Shown piece by piece: positions 14,640-27,904 of a DNA stretch of 64,000 nucleotides (the stretch's first letter is position 1; the number at the start of each line of letters is the position of its first letter). The position numbers were made by a program, and so were the translations under genes. The notes beneath the pieces were generated by a model, which was given only the letters and a program-made list of their open reading frames with translations, was not told the origin of the DNA and searched no databases. Location of the stretch: positions 33,452,367 through 33,516,366 of the forward strand of contig CM019219.1 of the NCBI GenBank assembly GCA_009741485.1. The letters run 5' to 3'. Source of the stretch: Malurus cyaneus samueli (lineage: Eukaryota; Chordata; Aves; Passeriformes; Maluridae).

Positions 14640-15161
14640 GGGTAAAAGTCCAGTCCAGTTCCCACAGGGTAGGGTCTTTCAACATATTCCTCATTGGAGA
14701 TTCTGCATGCTCTAAGGACATTGGGTTCTGGGGGCTTGGAGGGTTTTGGGGATGCCTCCCAAGGGTACCCCTCAAGGCTCAGTGAAAGATTTTCCCCTGA
14801 GCATTGGTCTGGGTGAGCTGCATCAATCTCTGAGAATTGTTTATTTTTGCTGCTTTTAATATAATTGCTTTAATATTGCTTTGCTATAGTGCACTGCTCG
14901 ATCTTATACCATAGTAAAAGTTTCAGCTTTTGTACAGTGTAGTAGGTAATTCTGATTGAGTTCTTTTTGTCTAATCATTTATCATAATAAATAATTCATT
15001 TTTATATCAATAGATCTGATGTGCCACCATTAATGCTGCAGGACAAAGTGACTTAAACCACTGACTAAGTCTGGGTCTGGGACTGGATCCAGCCACCCCC
15101 AGGCTCCTCTCAGAGGAGTTTGGGAAGCTAGGGGTTCCTTTCTGCACCTCATGACTCAACA
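14640..15161 (+). mobile_element. Possible solo LTR remnant (endogenous retrovirus-like)
   Basis: This block has the architecture of an avian LTR rather than of unique DNA. There is a moderately GC-rich first part, then a very AT-rich middle with T-rich tracts and a polyadenylation signal AATAAA near 14,987. A GC-richer tail follows, ending ...CATGACTCAACA at about 15,161, and LTRs end in CA. I could not fix the 5' TG border or find a convincing target-site duplication, and no gag, pol or env remains nearby. It may instead be unrelated unique sequence. The assignment rests on layout alone. Confidence 0.3.
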
Positions 15162-16489
15162 GGAGCTTCTTTCATAAATTTTGAAGCTCCCACAACACCA
15201 ACAACAGCCCCACAGCACACCTACATCCAATGAACAAATCTGCACAAGAATTAATCCAGGAATTGCCCTTGCCCAGCTCACCCTCCAAATGTCTCTTGGA
15301 CTCAGAGATGCTCCACATCACACACTGCCATGGTGGGGGGAAGGCAGATCCATCCCTGCTGCTTCCCAGGCTCCACACCAGCTCCTCAAACACACTCCCA
15401 CCTTCCACAGCCTGCACTCCAAACACTGGAAACACGAGAAAACCTGTCTGTGATGATTCTTGTCAGTGTTTAAAACCGAAACGAAATGGAGCAAGCTCAT
15501 GTTACGTCATGAGGACACTTGCTGCTTTGATTTTTCAAAGGCTTCTCTTCTTTCGCTTCATTTCTAATCTTGTAATGTGGAACTTTCATGTTTTGTGGTC
15601 ATTAATTTCTTTTAAGGGAAATGGTTACAATTCCCTTTCATCCCCAATTCAGAACAGTTGTTCACACACCCTGAAAAATTTATGCTACCTGCAGTGCCTG
15701 AGAATCAAAGTATTTTTAACATGGACATAGACACAACAGCAATTTCACCAACAGCAGATCTCTCTTCTGAGATGTTTTTGGTGCTTCAAAACAAAGATGT
15801 TCTGTGGAGAAAATTGATTGAAGTCAAAATGAATAGCATTTTCTTGTTCCAGGAAAAATTTCATGTACTTTCCCTATTTCAGCGAGTAGAGGTGAGGCAA
15901 GAGAAAACAAACCTGGGACACCTTATTCCTAAAGTACCATCTGCTTTTCTAAGCTCAGAACAAACATTCTCAGCACTCTTCTAGCTCCTTAAAATAAGAG
16001 CTGAGAGTGTAAAGGTGTGACAGTTGAAAGGTGGGGAGGCTACAGAGGTCCAGAACCCAAGGGATCACTGTAATTATTTAAGATTACAGAGAGCTTTGTG
16101 TCCTGGTCCCTCCAATCTGAGGGGCCTTTCTGAGAGCTGGTCCACAACATCCACCAGTGGAAGCTCTTTATTTCTTGAGAAATGCCAGGGAAGACAAAGA
16201 CAGCTTCAGTGAATGATGTGCAAGAATTCTGACACGTTTCAGCTCGTGTGCAGGTTTGGCTGACTAAACCTGTGGTCTTTATGAGCAGAAAATAAGTGTT
16301 CTCATTGTTCTTTCCTACCTCAAGCAACCGAAGATGTCAAATAATCACTCTTACTGAAGTAGAACGAACACCTGGGCTCCAGGAACTACTTCTCTACTTC
16401 TCTTTTNCAACATGACAGACCTCTCAGTTCCACGAATTTGGCACTGTCTCAGTACCCTGTGCTAGCTATTGCACTGTGCATCCAAAAAA
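15162..16489. other. Noncoding stretch with overlapping chance frames
   Basis: Several open frames overlap on both strands, the longest being 166 codons at 15,230-15,730. The predicted peptide changes from Pro/Ser/His-rich to aromatic-rich with no domain, and other frames are open over the same DNA, so I do not call it a gene. A single unresolved base (n) sits at 16,407. Confidence 0.5.
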
Positions 16490-16558
16490 ACACTCTCCAT
16501 CAGAGACTTGAACATGGCCTTCCCTCTCGGGAAGCTAGTGCTATAACCACTGGTGCTT
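16490..16558 (-). mobile_element. tRNA-derived SINE remnant (MIR-like)
   Basis: Read on the minus strand, this segment has a tRNA-like head. A GTGGTTATAGCACTAGC stretch resembles the internal A box of tRNA-derived SINEs, and about 25 bases later TGTTCAAGTCTC resembles the B box (GGTTCAAATCC). The T-arm stem does not pair, so it is not a functional tRNA. Ancient amniote tRNA-SINEs of the MIR type share the wording 'GGTTAGAGCACTAGC ... GGGTTCAAATCCC', which I recall from the family; this is a decayed match. No CORE region or tail is evident. Confidence 0.45.
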
Positions 16559-19500
16559 TTCTGTCAGCTGCTTTACTAGAAAGGAGTTGTAATATATCCA
16601 AAAGGAAACACCCTTGAGAACCTTCTTGCAGTCTTTCCCATGTTGGGGTGGTGAGTGTAGTCATTTTGTGTGAGCTACCCTCCTACAGCTCCAACTCACC
16701 ACCTATTTTTAGAATCTTTTATCCAGTTTAGTAAGAAATCCTTGGGCTATTGACTACCTTTTCCTTTTTTTGTTATAGTCATTTGAAAGAGAAGACATAG
16801 AAAGTTAAAATCTGAAAATCATTCCTACTTTAAGGCACATGCAGGCTGTATTTCCTAAGCAAGGCCCTGTTGGATTTTCCTACATATTTTTTAAAATGTT
16901 CCAGAACAAGGAACAAGATAAGGCTTTTCTTCACACAAAATTCAGCATACTAAAGGGGAATTAAATAAAGATGTGAACATGACAGACACTGCATCTCACT
17001 GTAATCTCTTAAATGAAGAAGTGGGTGTCAGTCACTTTAATCTTAGAGCATCTTTCCTACACATCTGAATTCACATCAACTTTCCTGACTATTTTACACA
17101 GAAACAAATTCCATTACAAGTCACACAATGCCATCAATGTCATCTAAATCCACAAAATATTTATGCCTTTAAAGAAGCAAATTTCTGTCTTGTTTGAATG
17201 CACCAGTGTTATCACCATCATGGAAGTCAAAAAAAGCAGCACTGGGCTTGCCAGGGAGGAAGAGGAGTCATATCTGCTCAAAGTGCCAAGGCAGAGCTTC
17301 ATCAGCAGCCCCAGCATGCAAACATCCTCAATCACCAAAGGACAGCAGCAGCACTTCAATCTACTGCCTCTCAGTGCCAAGGTGATAAATCAAGGATGCT
17401 TCAACAAGATGGGGAAATGTGGAAAAAAAAGAGTATGTAATCTCTGATGAAAAGTTTGAGAACAAGTTTTAGATGAAATGGACATAATTTATACATATAA
17501 GAGCATAAAAAAAAAGCAGAAAAGAAAATATGTCTCCTGCTATTCTCCATTGACTCAGACCATTTTGTTTTACTTGTTCTCTATTGGGTTAACCAGCATA
17601 AAGATTAACTACAGCTTCTGGAATCGGTAGTTTCAGCTGGAGAGAAAATGTCGTCAATTTTGAAAACAGAAGGTAAAACCAGTAAGGAAAGTAAATGGGC
17701 ATTTATTATACCGAGGGCACTCTTCAGTAGGATCACATATTCTCCCCTCGATCAATTAATCAAATGCATCTCTGCAACCTTGCCTTTCTCTGCAATTTTT
17801 CTGTGTCATATATTTTGATAGGAGTTCTCACCTTTCCATGCTGCAAGAGAATTCCACAATCATGAAGTGTCAGGATGGGCACTGAGGAGAGAAAAAGGAA
17901 AATTACTGGGAATGAAAGGTCATCTTCAGGAACCAGAAAGGCTGGAACTAGCATGAGCCAAAGCACTTTGAAAGAACAGCAGGCTTGGGCTGCAGTTCTT
18001 GCTGCTCCAAAGCAGAGCTATAGAGAAGAGAAGACATTTCAAAGGCTGCTCTCAAAGAAGGTTGGCCCTTGGTGAGTCATAGAGCAACTGGCAGGTGCCA
18101 TCTCACTGAGCCAGAGAAAAGGGGATAAACATCATATCTCTGTGCAAGTTTCTTTACCGAAAAAAAATTAATTTGAAAAGAGTTAAGTGCTCTTTGGAAT
18201 TTGTGAATAAGTGCTTTTTTGGAATGTGACTTTGCTGCCAAAATAATAAACAGTGGAAAGAAGGGTAGCAAGTTATAAAATAAACTCATTTTTTAAATAT
18301 TGACAAAAAGCAAGTTTTGCTGCAGCTATATACAAATTTTCAGCACAACTGTATTTATTGGACTGCCAAACACTAGATCACTTAAAACTCACTGACATTC
18401 CTTAAATCCCTAATGAATTCATTACACCCCTCTTTGTGCTGCCAGCAAGCATAGAACTTCTGTGTAACAATGACTGCAGCTTGGTTAGAAAATCACAGCT
18501 GTTGGAGAAAGGAACAGAATGTGTCACTGAAGCAATGGAACTGTAAAAATGCCCATCCATTTCTTATTATGGTTTCACTGGGAAAACTCTCCAGACTGAA
18601 TGCTACTTGTACAGTTTTAACTTTTGTACTAACAAATTAAAAAAAAATCAAACAAAAAAAAAACCCCAACCCAACAAGGAAAAAAAAACACCTTAAAACA
18701 CAGCACACCCTCTCCCTCACACATAGACAGTGCTTGTGGCTTTTGTTCTTATTTGTCAGGAAGGCTGTTCTTCGTGTTTACACAAAATTTACAAATGGCC
18801 CAATTGTAGGTAACATAACAGTGACACAACTGGCAGATCATCTGACAGGAAAAAGTAAGATCTTTCTTTGTATCCAACTGCACTAAGACATGGTGTGATA
18901 TAAGGCAACTTTGATCTTGATTCCACTCCATTTATCTTGGGTAGTTTGTAATTCGTATGGGCTTCAGAAGTTCCTTTAGTGGAAGGAGGAACTCAGCGCA
19001 AATAAAGCAAAACCTGCACAACACAGCTGAGACTTGAGTGAAAAGAAAGGAAACGCTGCCACAGAACTCCTGGTGCTTTTTTCAAATACCTTCCATAACA
19101 AAGCTCAAGTTTTATGGTCAGGAATGTAGATAGTTTTTTTATCTCTATGCTTTCTAAATAAATGCTCCTCAAGAGATGGTTTGTGAACATGACTGTGCAC
19201 AACAGTCACGACCCCTTTGTTAATGTTTTTTTTTCTCTCCACTGCCCAGCTGTGGTAGGGGAGAGCGAGTGAGCAGCTGTTGTAGGTGCCTGGCATTTTG
19301 GCCAGGATCAAACCACGACAATGGCGAAGATCCAATAACTAAGCTTAAGCAAATTGTAAAACAACCACAAAAGCTCAGAGCCTTCAGAGAAGAGATCTAT
19401 CAATCATACAATTCATTTGTATTAATGTTTTGCAGACAAGATAATTATGCAGGATTTTTAAGACTCTAATACACAATGGATTCTTAGGTCTCCCAAAAGG

Positions 19501-22500
19501 GCTACAAAGTCAGGTTAAGGAAACTTTGATGAATCACAAATTAATCATACGAACTGATGCTCACAAAACACCAATACAATTTATTCCCATTTCATCATGA
19601 TTCTGGTCACTAAACCAACATGAGTGTAGAACTCAGCAAGAAGCCATGATTCACACAGCTGCTGCCCCTCTGCAGTATGGACCACAGAAGCATGGGGTCA
19701 GAAACTGAATTGCACAGCTGTCACTGAAGCCTGTGGCAAATAGGCTTTAACTTCTGAGTGTCTGCAGTGACATCCTTACACTGCTTCTTTTCAGAAGACT
19801 GTGAAACTCAGGAGTGGGAACTTCAGCTGAAGCTCTGCCACACAAGAGTTAATCTCATCTAAACCTTCAGAGTTTCATTAAAGTCTGCAAAAAATTTGCT
19901 TGTTGAAGTTTTCAAAATGTCAGGAGTAATACCTGTACATGTATTTCTTTAATTTCAGTTAACTGGGATTATAACATCATTTAGGATTTGTCAAAATGAA
20001 TTATTAGGTCACGCTGTACATTTGGGTTGAAGTTTTCTACCCTAATAATATACTCCAGGAAGCTTGGTATATTTAAAAAGAGAATCCATCTTTTAAAAAT
20101 GGAAAACACCCACTCCATGCCCCCAAAAAAAAGAATGGTCCTGCACCTGCCTTTCATAAAATCAGTATCTGCATAGTTTTTTGAGTGTGATTTAAGACAA
20201 TGTTTCACTATTTCAGTTGGAAGAATGCTCCAATATGGTACCAACCTTCCCTTTGTTTTCCCTTTGTTTTAATACAACCCAGGCACCTGAGTTTTAGGGA
20301 TCATTTATTGGACTCCTGTGGTTATTCAGAGGACATGGGAGGAAGGAGGGCTGAGATAATTTGTCTTCACTAGTTGTCATCAGAAAAGAAAGAAAAAAAC
20401 ACCAAACAAGTTCATCTTCAGCTCTAAAGGAAGAGGTTTTCCTTGGTATGTAGCAGCTTGGTTTAACAAAGAAATTCAGTTCAAGGCATATTTTGTTTCC
20501 TTTGTATTTTAGCATCGGCTCCTTGAAGGGAAAGATACTTAAGTTCCCCACTGCATGAATGCTTCTGTAGTATAAATAAGACAACCTCACTGCATTATCA
20601 ATCACAGTATAAAATATCTGATATTCAAACCCACGGGGCTCACAATTCAGCATTTTAAATTATAGTTCTGCCTCAAAGACTCATAACAAGCTCTTCCACT
20701 CTGCTTTTGATGTCTTTCACAGTTGATGAAGGTTGTGGGTGAGGCCTCAAATTAAAAAATCCCCTCCTCCCTACTTCTGACAACTTTGCAGAGAAAACCT
20801 GCTTTCATATTCATGCCTTGCTACAGATAAGTTTTTGCATCCCTAGTTATATGAATATCACTCCTTCTTCTTTGAAATAACTTTCACTCTTTAACCAGGA
20901 AACAGTTCACTTTCATGCAAGATGTGCAAAGAGAAGGGATCAGCTTTCATTTGCTACCACCTGTTTACCAGGCATGATGATTCCCTGAGGATTAGAGAAT
21001 TAGTTCTCATTTACCATGGCAGACAGCTTTAGCTGGGAAGCTTTTAAATTATTTTCTTTTTACTGTACTTTCCTGGAAATTATATTATAGCAATAAAGGC
21101 ATGATACAAGCAAAGTACCAGGTGAACATGTTAATATTCCAGAGAGCAGCATACCTACAATGGCACTGCATCCCTGTCTGTAAGCCCTTCTTGCACCCCA
21201 CACTGAACAAAAACTGAAGTGGAACACAGCAATGGCCAAGGAACAACAATCCTGCTACTTCCTAGGAAAAAGTTCACAAATATGAGTGTATCTGCCAAGT
21301 TTGCAAATAACACCATGTTCTAGGCCATCAGTAGTAATCTGTCTTCATTTCAATTACTTTTTACCCCCACTGTAATGCAGTCTTCTGTCTCACCTTCACC
21401 CTGAAGGCCCTGTGTGACACAAGCTTTTTCAACCCATATAGCTGAAAAGTTTTAAGTTTGCATACCAGCATGGTTTTTAGATTTCAATTTATTTCTTTTC
21501 TTCCCTCTTCCATTCTCTTTATTAATCATCTTCCCTTTGGCAGGGAGGTGGGGAGAGTGGGAGAGAACAAAAAGGAAGAAAAATTCCAGTTTCATGCTTT
21601 CTAAATATGCCAAAATTCCAAAGTTACATTAAAATCCTGTATCCTTGGGATAGATACAAGTGAAAGCAAAGCTGGAGGAACAGCCCTAGTAAGGTTAGCT
21701 TTCTGGATGTATTGTAGCCCACCTAATGCTATAACCACTTGGTCAGACTTATAAAAGATGTGGCCAAAAAGCTTGAGCAACATTTTGGTTGTTACTACCA
21801 CAGCTCATGCGGAATGATCCAGCCAGACCCAAGTGGAAAGCTGGCAGTCTGTAGCTGCTTTGCTTCTCAGACTTTTAATCCTGTTAAAGGTAAAACTTCT
21901 TTCCTGCTTTGCCTCTTAATTTTGCTCTCTGTAAAGAGATTGTGTAGCTCAGTGGTTCCATTATTCATCCTGCTGATCCCTACAAAGGGCTACCCCACTG
22001 CTGCCTTCATGCTATAGTGAATTTCTGTCACACACAACAGAGAGAGGTGAGCTCCAAGGATTGTAAACTGCAGACTGAGATGGCAGGAACGGTTTGGATG
22101 CTGCAGGGTATTCATGTGGCTGTAGAACATGTAGAAATTATTTTGTCTGTTACTGTAGCCAACACAAAAAATCAAAGATAGATGGTAGAAAAGAGCTAAA
22201 AACAAAGAATGAGGAAGAACAGGAAAGCTTACAGATGAGTTACAATATTTGATACAGCAAGAACACTCACTTTAGCAACAGAAAGCTGAGAAACAATAAA
22301 AATAAGAGGTCTATTGAAGACATAAGAAGTAGAGATAGAAAGAGAAGCTGTCTTGATCTTCAGCCCTTTAAATAAAAATGTGCTGGAACTACATCCCTTT
22401 GATGCTTACTTTTTGAACTGTATGAACTCTTTACCTCGAAGATTTAATTTGCTTACAAGATAATGATGTAATGAATAGTTGGAGGGGAGGGTTTTCTGGC

Positions 22501-22546
22501 TGGGATTCTATCAAAGAGAAATACATGGACTGCTACAATGTAGCAG

Positions 22547-22566
22547 GGATGGATGGATGGATGGAT
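22547..22566. repeat. (GGAT)5 microsatellite
   Basis: Five uninterrupted GGAT units. Likely variable in length between individuals. Confidence 0.95.
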
Positions 22567-23068
22567 ATTCCTAACACATCCCCTTTTTCTCTTTGTAGAG
22601 TTGCAATAAACTGAAAGAGCTAACAAGCATTTATTTCACCACTAAACATCAGAATCACCTGCTTTATTATTTTATAGTTTTTCATGTTGTCAGCATTTTG
22701 ACTGACAGCATCTTTGCATTTTATTGCTGCCACTATATAAACACCACATATGGATTAATTTTATATACAGCATCCATCTTCCCTCATTAGATCCTACAGC
22801 TGCTGCTATATTATGGCATTATTCTCTAACTTCCAAAAATAAAATATGTAATACATTTATTCCTGCATTTATATCACAACAATAACAAACAAAATGTCTC
22901 AGTAATTTCCATTTTTTTTGCCAATATGCAGTGACAACAAGCAAACATTGGGTTTGTACCTGGATGTCCTTACTCGGAAGACAACCGCTGGCAAATGTAG
23001 AATTCCATAGAAGTTTTGCTAAAGGGAGGCACAAAAATAATGAGAATGTGATAAGAAGAGCTATATTG

Positions 23069-23110
23069 CCCACACACACACACACTAAAAAAAAAATAAA
23101 AAAAAAAAAG
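23069..23110. repeat. (CA)n microsatellite followed by A-rich tract
   Basis: About eight CA units, then an A-rich run broken by a single T. The dinucleotide plus A-tract arrangement can follow a retrotransposed tail, but I see no element body beside it. Confidence 0.9.
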
Positions 23111-24331
23111 CCCCAATATATTCTTTATGAAATGCAGTGTATTTACAACCATAAAAAATATTATTACTGTACAAAAGCAATGTACAGTCTTATTCAGAAA
23201 ATCAGACTAGAAATTGCATAGAAATTGCACAGTCATTTGCTACTGGCTGCTAAGGAAGGACTACTTGTTCCATACCCAAATCTGTCTTAAGTGGACACAA
23301 CATAAACCATTTGAAAATTTGAATTTGAAAGAGTTTGAAAAAGTTCTTCTGAAGCTGCAAAACAGCCAATGCAGCATGAGGAAGTCATGCCATAAACCTA
23401 GGGTGGCCCCAAAGAGGCCTGGGTGAAAGGTACCAGGAAAGAACTGTTGTGAGCAGGGGCCCAAGGGACAAGACGAAAACCACATCCATTTCATATGGGG
23501 AACAGTGATGTTTTAGCAAATCCAAACAATGTTTTACAGCAGTTTTATACCCTGCCATTTGAAAAACTCTCAAAGCTATAACACTTAGCCTAAAGCCTTT
23601 GTGGAGAGCTAGCTGAGACTCAGAATCTATGCAAATCTCCATGGAGGGCACCAGTAGGGCTGCTGGCAGGGCACCTCTGCTCCTCTGGCAAGGGGTTTTG
23701 TCTTCGTAATTTTTTTTCCTAGAAACTTTTCGTAAGTCATCCAAATTAATTATTTTTAAAAAATTCTTTGATTCATTCAGCACTACTGGCAATATTACCC
23801 AGTATATTTAGCAACATTTATGCTAAAGTTAAGCCGTATAAGTAATGTGACAATTATGTTTACTTGTTAATTTTTATTGTTTTGGTGAAAGAAGTACTTC
23901 TAATAGCCTGTTTTCCATTTTTGGCATGTCTCTATTGCTTTCATTATGTGATCTTATGGTTTCCATTAATGAATCAAAATAAAATTTAAGCAATATTAAA
24001 AAGGTAGCAAGCAACCATCTGCTTTACCTTAATTACCAAAAAACTTAATGCATCTGTGTAAGCCTCTTTTAAATACCAGTATTTTCATTTCACTGCGAAA
24101 GAAAACTACTATGAAAAAACAGGTCAGATAAGGCAATTCTATCCAACAATATAAGGTATGGATGAGGTCCAACTGTCTTTTTCTCATGATAGAAGTTGCA
24201 AGGAAACAAGAAACTGTAGTATATATGTGGATTAGCGCTTCAAAGAAAGCATGAATGCAAGTTTTACATACTGTCACATTCAAAATAATTTCACTACATG
24301 TCTCAAATTACAAGCTGAGGTCAGGAATATG

Positions 24332-24342
24332 ACTATATATAA

Positions 24343-24382
<40 letters not shown>

Positions 24383-24386
24383 ATAT
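24332..24386. repeat. (AT)n microsatellite
   Basis: A nearly pure AT dinucleotide run, uninterrupted from about 24,349 to 24,376 and degenerate on both sides. It is self-complementary and prone to slippage. Confidence 0.95.
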
Positions 24387-26791
24387 GTATTTGTGATCCC
24401 AGTCAAGCCAAACACAAGCCCTCTTGCTCACTGAAGACATCAACATTCAGATATTTTGCTAACACTGAATTTTCTCCCTAGATGTCTTTCATTATCATCA
24501 TAATTCATAAGTATTTAACTGCATTTCTACAAATTTATTTTCCCAGTAACCAGGCCAATAAAAATAAGTGATATAAAAGAATATTTTAAATATTCAACTA
24601 TTTATTAAGCAAATCAACCAAAGCAAAAATTTTCAGCATAACAACCTCAGGTTTTAAAAAGCAACCTTCCCCGAGGAGAGAAGTCTTTACAAAAGTACTC
24701 AAAGTAAACAGGGAAAAAAAAAAATCACAGCTCCAACACTATGCTTCACACATTCAAAAACTATTTTCAGGCATTTTGGAACATAGAAATTACACATATT
24801 GGGATATCAAGAAACACACAGGAGAAGACTGCACAATACAAAATGTTAGAGAATAAGAAAAGGTGGCAGTGCAAAAAAAATTAACAGAACATTGAAAATG
24901 TCAAAATTAACTATACTGCTGAGAGTATGGACATGAGAGTCAGCACAACTGCATCCTTATCTAGGTACCAAAATAGGCATCAGAAGCCAACCTAAGCAAA
25001 ATGTATACTTTCATCCTCCAAAATACCCACAATAGTTCAAACACACAAAAACATACACCCATATGTCCACCATATCCTTTAAATATGATTCTTCCCATAA
25101 TTATCAACTAATTAAGACAGTCTACATAGAATGACCAGAAAAAAAATTTTAAGCCCTGAATTGGAAACAAAGAGTAACAAAGGGAATGAAAAAAAACAGA
25201 GACACTGAAGGAAAGAAGGAACTGGCAGATACAGTACATATTAATACTATATTTATCTTAGCTAGTTTAGGGATGTATTATGAAAGGCTTTCAAACAAAG
25301 ACAAGAAAGGTTAGATTGCCATTTGAAAGAAAGTCAGTGACAGAACCTCGACTCTTCTGTTCCAATAATATTGTGGCATCACCTTTCTAGGTGAATGGAA
25401 GAGAGCAAATTTGGTTCCATTTGCATTACAAAGAGGGACAGTCAAAACTAGACAACAGGATGCAAGAGGACTCTTTGAATGATAAATCTCTGGAAAATCA
25501 GCAAGATTTACAGACTAAATAATGCCTGATGTTATTTATGTAATAAGGAAGAGGAAAAGGAGGACTCAGCCTCCATTTTAACCACATGAAGCTCAGCATA
25601 ATAATTTAATGTTTGGAGGATCCAAGATACTTTCTCAAACACAAGCCAAAGGAAAAGAAGTCGTTTAGACAGATAAAACTACCTAGGAACAGGATGAAGC
25701 AGCAGATGGCCAAAACATGAAAACCCATGACAGAATGGGAAAAGTAGAATTGTCTTCTTTCACAAGATTATTTTTTTCTACATAATGGAATTATGCAGGT
25801 CATGTCCAACTTCCAATTAGACAGCAATGGGGAATTCAGAAGTAAGCAATAATTGCAAGGAAGACATAAAGAAAGAGCATTATGATCAGGTCCCAAATTG
25901 TACACCTTCCTAAAATCTTGGTGTGTCAGACTCAAGAAACCTAGAGCTGTTCCAGACTTTTGACAGAACTGCACAGGCAGTCAATTAAAGGCAGCAAAAC
26001 ATACCTGTTATTATGAGCTTTTTAGAATGAAAAAATAGGGGCAGAATTTTTGCATTCTCTCTCCTTTTGGTAAGGTCTTCTAAACCTTTACTTAAATACT
26101 GGTTTTATTAAAGTGGGTTCCGTGGCCCCTGCATAGCACTTCTAATCTTGAAGGGCAAGAAAGCCTATTTAAATCCTGTCAAGTGCATTAGCATAACTCA
26201 ATAAGGAGTCTTCACTGCACTCTTATTTGGAAAGGTGTGCTTAAATGAGTTATGATATCTGCTGTCACAAAATCTACCCAAATAGGAAACTCCACAGTAA
26301 AAGTCCAATTTTCACATTTCTGACAAAACTGCCTTACTGGGACCTCTTGGCATCACTGTTCCAGGACTTCAGGAAGACACAGGAGCCAAAAGTGATTTTC
26401 TCCTTTGCTTCACAGCCTCTGTTCCTTACCGAGTAGCCAAGAATTACTCTGCTCTCTCAAGCCTTCACAGGGGACCTGGCTCAGTGTGAGATCAGAAAGC
26501 TGATCCAAAAGATGTACTAAGAAGCAGACGTTACCAACACATGGGGAAGGCTCTCACTCAGAGGTGCATCTGCTAAGCACCTCTCCAGTGAGATGAATCT
26601 GCAGGGAATTAGTCCAGCATTTTGCATGAACTTTTGAAAGTAACCTGCCCTTTTTTGAGCCATCTGGAGTATCAACTCAGTGAATAAAAAGAACAAACTG
26701 AGGTCCTGTTTCCAGAGGTCAGGAGTGGGATAAAAAACTACTCTAACTCTACTCATACTCAGATGAAAGAAAAATCAAGTTCTTTCAAAGC

Positions 26792-26846
26792 TTTTTTTTT
26801 TTGCTTTTTTTTTTTTTTTTTTTTTTTTTCTTTTTTTTTTTTTTTT
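26792..26846. repeat. Poly(T)/pyrimidine tract, about 55 nt
   Basis: Almost pure T, broken by one GC dinucleotide and a single C. It could be the antisense poly(A) tail of a minus-strand retrocopy, whose body would then lie in 26,847-27,260; I do not recognise a gene there. The exact length is likely unreliable in any assembly. Confidence 0.9.
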
Positions 26847-27479
26847 CCAAAGCAGCCCTACAGGATTCTCAGCAGTCACTTTGAAGGTCTGAAGTTGTGC
26901 CATGAGACCACCACACTGCTGATTTTTTCCCTTCCTTGTGAAGTCTCAAATCCCTGCTGAGAGCTACTCTACCAAGAGGAGCACTGTATGGAAAAATTCC
27001 AGCCTGGCTCTGCATAGCTCAACCACCTTTTCAGAGGCAGAGACAAACTGTTGAGTGCAAGGCTAACTATTAATGCAAGCTGAATGGCCTCTAAGCACTG
27101 TGAAGTCAGGTGGTTTAGACCAGGACAGACTGAGAGCCACTCAAAAGAACTCCAGAGAGAATACAGAGGGACGATAGGAGTTATTTTTGCAGACATCTTA
27201 CAGAAGCATTTTCTTTCTGTAGATCACTGCTATGAGATAAGACAAAGACCTGTCAGTGGAATGACCAGTGGTAGTGGCAAATAACAAAAACAAATTAAAA
27301 AGAAAGAGAAGAAAAAGGAAGATAGAAAAAATATGTTCAAAAGGCAAGAAATGGGAAAATAGGAAAATAAAGGAGGTTGGTCTGAGGCCTTGTGCAGCTG
27401 AGAGAGACCAATCTGATTTTCATTTATGCCTCAACATGTGTTATGTGCTGGGAGCTCTGTCCCTCAGGAGGTTTTGCCT
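26847..27479. other. Noncoding stretch upstream of CpG block
   Basis: Ordinary CpG-poor sequence that becomes purine-rich (A/G) at about 27,285-27,375 before the CpG-rich block begins. No exon recognised. If the preceding poly(T) marks an antisense retrocopy, its body would be here, but no parent gene is evident. Confidence 0.45.
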
Positions 27480-27617
27480 GGCAGCCAGTCATGGCACAGA
27501 CAGCTTCCCCTGCTGCTCTTCAAGCGTGCTGCAGCCCCTTGCTGGTGGGGCAGATGCTCGGATAGGCGGGAAAACAGTGCGCAAAAAAAACCGCGCGGGA
27601 AATAGGAGGGCGAGGCA

Positions 27618-27624
27618 TATAAAA
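27618..27624 (+). promoter_or_regulatory. TATA box
   Basis: TATAAAA in the context GGCATATAAAAGC, with E2F-like sites 15-55 bp upstream and a YY1-like site about 25-30 bp downstream, where initiation would be expected. The combination, not the TATA alone, makes this credible. Confidence 0.5.
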
Positions 27625-27904
27625 GCAGCTAACTGCGGCACAGCGGAGGCCATATTCCTTTGGGGTTCTTGGAAAGAGCAGGGATCTGCCTGGAGGGTCA
27701 CCTTAGCCTCCCCCTGCTCCCCCGCTTTTCCTTTTCTTTTCTCCTGTGGTCCTGCCTTCTCTGTCCGCACCTATCCTATCCGTGTGCTCTGTTTCGCCGC
27801 TTCCCCGAGGCAGCTCGACCCTGCGACAACCTCGTGTTTGCTCTTCCCGACGGAGCCACCGCCTGCAGCAGCCGCTGTCGTGGGTCCCGCAGCAGCCAGC
27901 CTGC

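Larger units (their letters stand above)
16559..26791. other. Noncoding stretch with scattered microsatellites
   Basis: This 10-kb block has no gene I can support. The longest frames (for example 135 codons, minus strand, 23,385-23,792) lack motifs. Simple repeats inside it are listed separately. An A-rich patch at about 18,637-18,693 and a short doublet of CCCTTTGTTTT at about 20,250-20,270 are the only other irregularities I noticed. CpG is sparse throughout. Confidence 0.5.

Noticed and set aside
15230..15730. 166-codon open frame
   Set aside because: Peptide changes composition midway, matches no family, and competing frames are open on both strands; lengths like this are expected by chance in a window this size.
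16490..16558. Functional tRNA gene
   Set aside because: The T-arm and acceptor stems do not pair; better explained as a decayed tRNA-derived SINE.
23385..23792. 135-codon minus-strand frame
   Set aside because: No motif or domain, overlaps a plus-strand frame, in ordinary CpG-poor flank.
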